A stretch of 6,310 nucleotides of DNA from Lamprocystis purpurea (lineage in GTDB: Bacteria > Pseudomonadota > Gammaproteobacteria > Chromatiales > Chromatiaceae), in NCBI GenBank assembly GCA_020718945.1, contig DYRB01000187.1, positions 1-6,310 of the forward strand. Direction: 5' to 3'. Below the pieces are notes generated by a model, which was not told the DNA's origin, ran no database searches, and saw nothing but the letters and a program-made list of their open reading frames with translations. Made by a program: the position numbers and the translations under genes. Shown piece after piece: positions 1 through 4,612 of this stretch. The first letter of the stretch is position 1. Every line of letters begins with the position of its first letter.

Positions 1-646
1 GGAGTATGTCGCTCTCCGACTCCATGAGCCCCATGAGGTGCTCCAGGCGCGCCTGAATGTCCACCATCTCCAAGACCCGCTGCTTCTCGTCGAGCTTCAG
101 CGACATATGGGCGGCCATGGTGTCCGCCAGGCGCCCGGGCTCGTCGATGCTGGCCAGCGAGGTGAGCACCTCCGGCGGGACCTTCTTGTTGAGCTTCACG
201 TAGCCGTCGAACAGGGTCACCGCCGAGCGCATGAGCACCTCCTGCTCGCGCTCGTCCGAGTCGATGCGCTCCGGCAACGGGACAATCATGGCGGAGAAGG
301 ACTCGTCGGTGGTGACGAAGGACTCGATCTTGGCCCGCTGATTGCCCTCCACCAGGACCTTGACCGTGCCATCGGGGAGCTTCAAGAGCTGGAGAATGTT
401 GGCCAGGGTGCCAATGCTGTGCAGGTCCCGGACCCCGGGGTCGTCCACCTCGGCGCTCTTCTGGGCGATGAGCAGGATCTGCTTGTCGCTCGCCATGGCG
501 GCATCCAGGGCGCGGATGGACTTCTCGCGCCCGACAAACAGGGGTATGACCATGTGGGGATAGACCACCACGTCGCGCAACGGGAGGACCGGGGCCTCCT
601 GGCGGGATGCGGCGGCGGCGGACTTGCTGATGTCTCTGGGGGCCAT
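1..646 (-). CDS. lon: Lon protease (ATP-dependent, class La), amino-terminal part; truncated by window edge
   Basis: ATP-dependent serine protease of the cytoplasm that degrades misfolded and short-lived regulatory proteins as a hexamer. Only the first 215 residues are in the window; the AAA+ module and the Ser-Lys protease domain lie beyond the left edge. What is visible is the LON substrate-binding (N) domain: PVLPLRDVVVYPHMVIPLFVG at about 19-39, LKLPDGTVKVLVEG at 88-101, and KLNKKVPPEVLTSL at 151-164, all very close to E. coli Lon as I recall it. The ATG at 646-644 is preceded by AAAGG five bases upstream. An in-frame TGA at 661-659 rules out a start further upstream. The first 18 residues, rich in Ala and Ser, are variable as in the family. 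It follows clpX by 183 nt in the usual proteobacterial order, and probably has its own promoter in that gap. Identification is close to certain. Confidence 0.97.
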   Translation of the reverse strand, partial: MAPRDISKSAAAASRQEAPVLPLRDVVVYPHMVIPLFVGREKSIRALDAAMASDKQILLIAQKSAEVDDPGVRDLHSIGTLANILQLLKLPDGTVKVLVEGNQRAKIESFVTTDESFSAMIVPLPERIDSDEREQEVLMRSAVTLFDGYVKLNKKVPPEVLTSLASIDEPGRLADTMAAHMSLKLDEKQRVLEMVDIQARLEHLMGLMESESDIL

Positions 647-756
647 GGGGACCTTTGCTCAACCTGGGGGAATGGCCGACGTCGCGGCGGCGGTGCTGGG
701 GGTAGCGGTGGGACGATCTGTGATCGGGCCCGATACGACTACCCCTCCAAGGCGCT

Positions 757-785
757 AGTTTGGGTTGGCGTGGCCCGGTTCAAAG
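757..785 (-). promoter_or_regulatory. Candidate heat-shock (sigma32-type) promoter for lon
   Basis: On the minus strand CTTTGAA (785-779) is followed after 14 nt by CCCAAACT (764-757). This resembles the sigma32 pattern CTTGAA, 13-15 nt, CCCCATNT: TTGAA is intact and five of the seven defined -10 positions match. Transcription would begin near 750, giving a leader of roughly 100 nt before the lon ATG. lon is a sigma32 target in E. coli, which makes the site plausible, but the match is imperfect and is read by eye. Confidence 0.4.
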
Positions 786-820
786 CCCCGGCCGGCGCCC
801 GGCGGCGCCAGCGCTCGGGC
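785..820 (-). terminator. GC-rich hairpin after clpX, possible weak terminator
   Basis: Ten bases past the clpX stop the minus strand forms a hairpin. The inner 9-bp stem is 812-804 with 799-791 (one G-U pair) around the 4-nt loop GCCG. An outer 4-bp GCCC/GGGC stem (820-817 with 788-785) is separated from it by an internal loop. It is followed by only three T residues (784-782), so it lacks a proper U-tract. It may slow or partly stop clpX transcripts, or protect their 3' end. It touches the proposed lon -35 box. Confidence 0.45.
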
Positions 821-829
821 CTGGTGGGA

Positions 830-2104
830 TCATTCGGACCCGGCGGCCTGCTTCTCGAGGCCCTCGTAGATGACGAAGGGCGGGTTCTCGCCGGCGATGA
901 CCGAGCCATCCACCACGATCTTGCAGACATTCTCCATGGAGGGCAGGTCATACATGATGTCCAGCAGCACCTGCTCCATGATGGTCCTCAAGCCCCGGGC
1001 CCCGGTCTTGCGGTCCATGGCCTTGTGGGCGACCAGGCGCACGGCGTCCTCGCGCAGCTCGAGCTGACAGCCCTCCATCTCGAACAGGCGCTGGTACTGC
1101 TTGACCAGGGCGTTCTTAGGCTCGGTCAGGATGCGGACCAGGGCCTGCTCGTCGAGCTCGTCGAGGATGGCCACCACCGGCAGGCGACCGACGAACTCCG
1201 GGATCAGGCCATAGCCGATCAGGTCCTCGGGCTCCACCTCGCGCAGGAGTTGACCGATCTGCTTGGTGTTGTCCTTGCTGTGGACCTCGGCGGAGAAGCC
1301 GATGCCGCCCTTCTTGGAGCGGTTGCGCACCACCTTGTCCAGCCCGGAGAAGGCCCCGCCGACGATGAACAGGATGTTGGAGGTATCCACTTGCAGGAAT
1401 TCCTGCTGGGGGTGCTTGCGCCCGCCCTGGGGCGGGACCGAGGCGACCGTGCCCTCGATGAGCTTGAGCAGGGCCTGCTGCACACCCTCGCCGGACACGT
1501 CCCGGGTAATGGACGGGTTATCGGACTTGCGCGATATCTTGTCGATCTCGTCGATGTAGACGATGCCGGTCTGGGCCTTCTCGACGTCGTAGTCGCACTT
1601 CTGCAGGAGCTTCTGGATGATGTTCTCGACATCCTCACCCACGTAGCCCGCCTCGGTCAGGGTGGTGGCGTCGGCGATGGTGAAGGGGACGTTGAGCAGG
1701 CGCGCCAGGGTCTCGGCCAGCAGGGTCTTGCCGGAGCCGGTGGGGCCGATGAGCAGGATGTTGCTCTTGGCGATTTCCACATCGCCCTTGGTGTCGGCCG
1801 CCTCCATGCGCTTGTAGTGGTTGTAGACGGCCACCGACAGGATCTTCTTGGCCCGGTCCTGACCGATCACGAACTGGTCGAGGATGTCGTTGATGCCGCG
1901 CGGCTTGGGCAGCTTGCTGGTGGCCTCGCCGACGCCGTCCTGCATCTCCTCGCGGATGATGTCGTTGCAAAGCTCCACGCACTCGTCGCAGATGAACACC
2001 GAGGGGCCGGCGATCAGCTTGCGGACCTCATGCTGGCTCTTGCCGCAGAAGGAACAGTAAAGAAGCTTGCCTTCGTCGCTCTTACCGTGGCTGGTGCTGC
2101 TCAT
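830..2104 (-). CDS. clpX: ClpX, ATP-dependent unfoldase subunit of the ClpXP protease
   Basis: Hexameric AAA+ unfoldase that recognises degradation tags (for example SsrA), unfolds substrates and threads them into ClpP in the cytoplasm. The 424-residue length equals the family norm. In order: a zinc-binding dimerisation domain with C17, C20, C39 and C42; Walker A GPTGSGKT at 120-127; pore-1 loop GYVG at 153-156; Walker B with D185 E186; the RKH loop at 229-231; the ClpP-docking IGF loop at 268-270; arginine finger R307 in EFVGRLP; and sensor-2 R370 in GARGLR. All functional residues are present, so a working enzyme is expected. The ATG at 2104 has GGAG eight bases upstream (2116-2113). It follows clpP by 295 nt, a wide gap with its own promoter signals, so it is probably transcribed partly independently of clpP. 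Confidence 0.99.
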   Translation of the reverse strand: MSSTSHGKSDEGKLLYCSFCGKSQHEVRKLIAGPSVFICDECVELCNDIIREEMQDGVGEATSKLPKPRGINDILDQFVIGQDRAKKILSVAVYNHYKRMEAADTKGDVEIAKSNILLIGPTGSGKTLLAETLARLLNVPFTIADATTLTEAGYVGEDVENIIQKLLQKCDYDVEKAQTGIVYIDEIDKISRKSDNPSITRDVSGEGVQQALLKLIEGTVASVPPQGGRKHPQQEFLQVDTSNILFIVGGAFSGLDKVVRNRSKKGGIGFSAEVHSKDNTKQIGQLLREVEPEDLIGYGLIPEFVGRLPVVAILDELDEQALVRILTEPKNALVKQYQRLFEMEGCQLELREDAVRLVAHKAMDRKTGARGLRTIMEQVLLDIMYDLPSMENVCKIVVDGSVIAGENPPFVIYEGLEKQAAGSE

Positions 2105-2112
2105 CGAGGGGT

Positions 2113-2116
2113 CTCC
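2113..2116 (-). promoter_or_regulatory. Ribosome binding site of clpX
   Basis: GGAG on the minus strand lies eight bases before the ATG at 2104, a normal spacing that supports this start. The protein begins just before the zinc-binding domain, as in other ClpX proteins. Confidence 0.75.
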
Positions 2117-2169
2117 GAAAGGTCAGATCCGCCGCGCCGGTCCTGGGCACACCCGGATCGGCACGCTCC

Positions 2170-2184
2170 CCCCTGGGTCAGGGG
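2170..2184 (-). other. Small hairpin in the clpX leader
   Basis: A perfect 6-bp inverted repeat (CCCCTG, 3-nt loop, CAGGGG on the minus strand) lies about 65 nt before the clpX start, inside the predicted untranslated leader. Its role is unknown. In such GC-rich sequence a stem of this size can arise by chance. Confidence 0.3.
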
Positions 2185-2277
2185 TTGGGGCCGATTTGGG
2201 GTGCGGGTGTCCGCTTCGGGGTCCTGCACTTTCAATCAATTGCCACGTCGGACAAGGGCTGGGGTTCCCATGGTGCT

Positions 2278-2301
2278 CGACACCGCTGAACGCCGGTGCC
2301 G
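2278..2301 (-). other. Hairpin near the 5' end of the clpX leader
   Basis: CGGCACCG (2301-2294) can pair with CGGTGTCG (2285-2278) as an 8-bp stem with one G-U pair and an 8-nt loop. It begins about 13 nt after the predicted transcription start. A CCCA/TGGG pair flanks it further out. It could stabilise the 5' end of the clpX message; this is inference from base pairing alone. Confidence 0.3.
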
Positions 2302-2320
2302 TGCTGGGAAAGGAAGGGTC

Positions 2321-2348
2321 ATCATAACGGTTTGGGGACAGATGGCAA
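2321..2348 (-). promoter_or_regulatory. Sigma70-type promoter for clpX
   Basis: On the minus strand TTGCCA (2348-2343, five of six to TTGACA) and TATGAT (2326-2321, five of six to TATAAT) are separated by 16 nt. This is the best vegetative promoter match I see in the window, and it lies in an AT-richer patch of otherwise GC-rich sequence. Transcription would start near 2314, leaving a leader of about 210 nt. The promoter starts five bases past the hairpin that follows clpP. This arrangement fits clpX having its own promoter in addition to any read-through from clpP. Confidence 0.6.
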
Positions 2349-2352
2349 CTCA

Positions 2353-2379
2353 GTGGGCCGGGAGGAATTCCCGGCCCAC
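2353..2379 (-). terminator. Strong hairpin after clpP (terminator-like, no U-tract)
   Basis: A perfect 11-bp inverted repeat (GTGGGCCGGGA / TCCCGGCCCAC) with a 5-nt loop lies 20 bases past the clpP stop codon. The following bases, TGAGTTGCC, contain no run of T, so intrinsic termination should be inefficient. It may cause partial attenuation between clpP and clpX or block 3' exonucleases. The stem is long enough that chance is unlikely. Confidence 0.55.
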
Positions 2380-2399
2380 CGCGGCCCGACACCAGGGGG

Positions 2400-3062
2400 C
2401 TACTTCTTGTCGGCCTTGTCGGCCTTGTCCGCCAGGGGGCCGCGCTCGTCGAGCACCTTGTCGATCAGCCCGTAGGCCAGCGCCGCCTCCGGGCCCATGA
2501 AGTTGTCGCGCTCGGTATCCAGGGCGATCTTCTCCACCGGCTGGCCGGTGTGGCGGGCGAGGATCTGGTTCAACTGGTCGCGGATGAGCAGGATCTCCCG
2601 GGCGTGGATGTCGATGTCCGTGGCCTGGCCGGAGAAGCCGCCCAGGGGCTGGTGGATCATCACCCGGGAGTGGGGCAGGCAGAAGCGCTTGCCTTGGGAC
2701 CCGCCGGCCAGCAGCAGGGCACCCATGCTGGCCGCCTGACCGACGCACATGGTGCTCACATCCGGGCGGATGAAGCGCATGGTGTCGTAGATGGCCAGAC
2801 CCGCTGTCACCGAACCCCCGGGGGAGTTGATGTACAGGTGGATGTCCTTCTCCGGGTTCTCCGACTCCAGGAACAGGAGCTGGGCGACGATCAGGTTGGC
2901 AACCTGGTCCTCCACTGGACCGACCAGGAACACCACCCGCTCCTTGAGCAGCCGGGAGAAGATGTCGTAGGAGCGCTCGCCGCGGGCGGTCTGCTCGACG
3001 ACTATGGGGACCAGCCCCAGCCCCTGGGGGTCCCACTGCGAATGTCCTGACTGTCCGCGCAT
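2400..3062 (-). CDS. clpP: ClpP, ATP-dependent Clp protease proteolytic subunit
   Basis: Serine peptidase that forms a double heptameric ring and degrades substrates delivered by ClpX or ClpA in the cytoplasm. At 220 residues it is slightly longer than the roughly 207 of E. coli ClpP. The catalytic triad is S112 (in GQAASMGA), H137 (in RVMIHQP) and D186 (in DTERDNF), with the same 25 and 49 residue spacings as the E. coli triad. The oxyanion segment SPGGS is at 80-84. The first 14 or so residues look like the propeptide, with the mature chain starting near LVPIVVEQ at 17-24. I chose the ATG at 3062, which has AGAGAGG upstream. A GTG eight codons earlier is in frame but has no ribosome binding site. 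The C-terminus is an unusual charged tail of three ADK units. It starts 58 nt after tig with no terminator between, so co-transcription is likely. Confidence 0.98.
   Translation of the reverse strand: MRGQSGHSQWDPQGLGLVPIVVEQTARGERSYDIFSRLLKERVVFLVGPVEDQVANLIVAQLLFLESENPEKDIHLYINSPGGSVTAGLAIYDTMRFIRPDVSTMCVGQAASMGALLLAGGSQGKRFCLPHSRVMIHQPLGGFSGQATDIDIHAREILLIRDQLNQILARHTGQPVEKIALDTERDNFMGPEAALAYGLIDKVLDERGPLADKADKADKK
2407..2433 (-). repeat. Three tandem 9-bp repeats at the clpP 3' end
   Basis: The plus strand shows TTGTCGGCC twice (2407-2415, 2416-2424) and then TTGTCCGCC (2425-2433) with one change. On the coding strand each unit encodes Ala-Asp-Lys in phase, so the repeat adds a charged tail just before the final Lys and stop codon without breaking the frame. 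Slippage during replication is the simplest origin. Confidence 0.85.
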
Positions 3063-3072
3063 GGCCTGACTA

Positions 3073-3079
3073 CCTCTCT
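3073..3079 (-). promoter_or_regulatory. Ribosome binding site that decides the clpP start
   Basis: AGAGAGG on the minus strand lies 10 bases before the ATG at 3062. It falls inside the longer reading frame that would start at GTG 3086, and that GTG has no purine-rich sequence in front of it. This favours the shorter 220-residue protein. Confidence 0.65.
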
Positions 3080-3120
3080 GATGCACTGCCGATGGGGTGT
3101 GGCCGGGATGGGCGAGGGCC

Positions 3121-4416
3121 TCAGCGGCCGGCGTCCGCGTCCGTCAACTGCTGAAAGCTCATGGCCTCGTCCTCGACCTTGGCCTGGCCCAGGACCCAGT
3201 CCGCCACCTGATCCTCCAGGACCATGGTCTCGACCGTGGCCAGGTGATCGCGGTTGGAGTAGTAGTAATCGACGACCTCCTTGGGGGTCTCGTAAGTGGC
3301 GGCCATGTCCTCCACCGCGGCACGCACCCGCTGGGGGTCGGCCTGGATGCCGTGCTGGCGCACCACCTCGGCGATGATCAGGCCCAGGGCCACCCGGCGG
3401 CGGGCGGACTCCTCGAACAGGGCATCGGGCAACTGCATGCCCGTGGCACCGGCCTCGCGGCTGGTGCGTTCGCGCAGGGTCTTGACCTCGTCGCGCACCA
3501 GCACCCCGGGGACCGGCACCGGGTTGGCAGCGATCAGGGCGTCCATGACCTGGTTCTTGACCCGCGCCTGGATGCGGGTACGCAGTTCCCGCTCCATGTT
3601 GGCGCGCACGTCGGCGCGGAAGCCCTCCAGGTCGCCGTCGGCCACGCCGTAGGCGCGCGCCAGGTCGGCATCGACCTCCGGCACCACCGGGCCCTCCACC
3701 GCCGACACCGAGACCTCGAACACCACCGGCTTTCCGGCCAGGTGCGGGGCCTGGTAGCCCTCGGGGAAGGCCAGGTTCAGGGTACGCGCCTCGCCGACAG
3801 CGATGCCGACCAGACCGTCCTCAAAGCCCGGGATGAGTTGCTCGGCACCCAGCTCGATCAGGCGATCCGTGGCGGACCCGCCCGGCAGGGGCTCGCCGTC
3901 CACGGTGCCGGAGAAGGTGGCGACCACCCGGTCGCCGCGCTCGGCGGGGCGCTCGACCTTGGCCCAGGTCTTACGTTGCTGGCGCAGACGCTCGATCATG
4001 GCCTCCAGGTCCGCCTCGCCGACCTCCGCCACAGGGCGCTTGATCGAAACCTCAGTCAGGGGGCCCAGGGCTATGGTCGGCAGGACATCGAAGGTGGCCG
4101 TGTAGCCGTAGCGACGTGCGGTGTGGTCGATGGCCGGGATGACCCGCGGCGGACCCGCGGGGCGCAACTGCTGCTGGCCGACCGCCTCGGAGAAGCTCGA
4201 CTGCATCAGGTCGCCGAAGACCTCATGGTTGATCTGCTCGCCGAAGCGCTGGCGCAGCACCTTGAGCGGGACCTTACCGGGGCGGAAGCCGGCCAGCCGC
4301 GCCGTGCGCGCCACCTGCTGGAGGCGGCTGGCCACCTCGGCCTCGAACCGCTCCGGGGGCAGATCGACGGTCATGCGCCGCTCCAGACCTTCGCCGCTTT
4401 CCACTGACACTTGCAT
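3121..4416 (-). CDS. tig: Trigger factor, ribosome-associated chaperone and peptidyl-prolyl isomerase
   Basis: Chaperone that docks at the ribosomal exit tunnel and shields nascent chains; it also has FKBP-type prolyl isomerase activity. The 431-residue length matches E. coli trigger factor (432). Domains in order: an N-terminal ribosome-binding domain with the signature GFRPGKVP at 43-50 (contacting ribosomal protein L23 in the family); an FKBP-like domain at about 155-240 that includes RGDRVVATFSG (160-170) and IPGFEDGLVG (195-204); and a helical C-terminal substrate-cradling domain to the end. I start at ATG 4416, giving MQVSVESGEGLERR, which aligns with E. coli MQVSVETTQGLGRR. An in-frame GTG five codons earlier coincides with the ribosome binding site and is rejected. 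It is the first gene of the tig-clpP pair, with a candidate promoter near 4520. No frameshift or missing signature is seen. Confidence 0.98.
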   Translation of the reverse strand: MQVSVESGEGLERRMTVDLPPERFEAEVASRLQQVARTARLAGFRPGKVPLKVLRQRFGEQINHEVFGDLMQSSFSEAVGQQQLRPAGPPRVIPAIDHTARRYGYTATFDVLPTIALGPLTEVSIKRPVAEVGEADLEAMIERLRQQRKTWAKVERPAERGDRVVATFSGTVDGEPLPGGSATDRLIELGAEQLIPGFEDGLVGIAVGEARTLNLAFPEGYQAPHLAGKPVVFEVSVSAVEGPVVPEVDADLARAYGVADGDLEGFRADVRANMERELRTRIQARVKNQVMDALIAANPVPVPGVLVRDEVKTLRERTSREAGATGMQLPDALFEESARRRVALGLIIAEVVRQHGIQADPQRVRAAVEDMAATYETPKEVVDYYYSNRDHLATVETMVLEDQVADWVLGQAKVEDEAMSFQQLTDADAGR

Positions 4417-4425
4417 CGCTAAAGT

Positions 4426-4429
4426 CTCC
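4426..4429 (-). promoter_or_regulatory. Ribosome binding site that decides the tig start
   Basis: GGAG on the minus strand lies nine bases before the ATG at 4416. It directly follows an in-frame GTG at 4431-4429 that would otherwise be a possible start. The site therefore marks that GTG as part of the ribosome binding region rather than the initiator. Confidence 0.7.
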
Positions 4430-4517
4430 ACCCGCGGCCTGGGCCGCCGCTCGTCGCTGCTGTTTGGTTAGCCGATGGCGGCCGCTCGCCGGTATGCTGG
4501 CGACCGCAAAGCCGCGC

Positions 4518-4546
4518 AGTATATCCGCTCGCCGTGGTAGGTACCA
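4518..4546 (-). promoter_or_regulatory. Candidate sigma70 promoter for tig (good -10, poor -35)
   Basis: TATACT on the minus strand (4523-4518) matches the -10 consensus in five of six bases and sits in a locally AT-rich spot. The hexamer 17 nt upstream, TGGTAC (4546-4541), is a poor -35 box and lies inside a perfect dyad. Transcription would start near 4511, about 95 nt before the tig start. A weak -35 with a dyad is what an activator-dependent or repressor-controlled promoter can look like, but this is unproven. Confidence 0.45.
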
Positions 4547-4548
4547 CG
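4533..4548. promoter_or_regulatory. Perfect dyad over the tig -35 region, possible operator
   Basis: The 16-bp sequence CGTGGTAGGTACCACG is two 7-bp arms around a 2-bp centre. It covers the place where the -35 box of the tig promoter should be. As RNA it could not form a good hairpin with a 2-nt loop, so a DNA-binding dimer is the more natural reading. I do not recognise the binding protein. Confidence 0.4.
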
Positions 4549-4612
4549 CGGAAACGCCCGGCGGCGTGCATGGTGCCCCTTGAGTGCCCGGTACCGGTGG
4601 TCGTCGGGTTGT

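Noticed and set aside
2331..2338. The CCCCAAAC within the clpX promoter spacer as a heat-shock -10 box.
   Set aside because: There is no CTTGAA-like sequence 13-15 nt upstream; the overlapping sigma70 boxes explain the region better.
38..2500. An 820-codon plus-strand open frame antisense to lon, clpX and the end of clpP.
   Set aside because: It is in exact codon register with lon and clpX, so it stays open simply because those genes avoid TTA, CTA and TCA codons in GC-rich DNA. Its product is a low-complexity Leu/Gly/Asp/His/Val chain with no recognisable domain.
3063..3086. An eight-codon longer ClpP starting at GTG 3086.
   Set aside because: There is no ribosome binding site before the GTG, while the ATG at 3062 has one, and the extra residues do not resemble known ClpP propeptides.
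3090..3116. A possible sigma32 promoter for clpP: CCCCATCG as -10 in the tig-clpP gap.
   Set aside because: The -10 matches well, but the hexamer 13 nt upstream is CTCGCC, which lacks the TTGAA core, so the site is not supported.
3097..4407. A 436-codon plus-strand open frame antisense to tig.
   Set aside because: It is codon-aligned with tig and explained by the same absence of TTA, CTA and TCA codons; tig itself is unambiguous.
4482..4533. A 9-bp direct repeat CCGCTCGCC (4482-4490 and 4525-4533) on either side of the tig -10 box.
   Set aside because: Short and GC-rich with 43-nt offset; chance recurrence is likely in this composition.
4419..4571. A 50-codon minus-strand frame in front of tig, starting at ATG 4571 after AAGGGG and ending two bases before the tig ATG, suggesting translational coupling.
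   Set aside because: The proposed tig promoter lies inside it, its third-position GC is low compared with the neighbouring genes, and the product resembles nothing I know. It cannot be excluded without transcript data.
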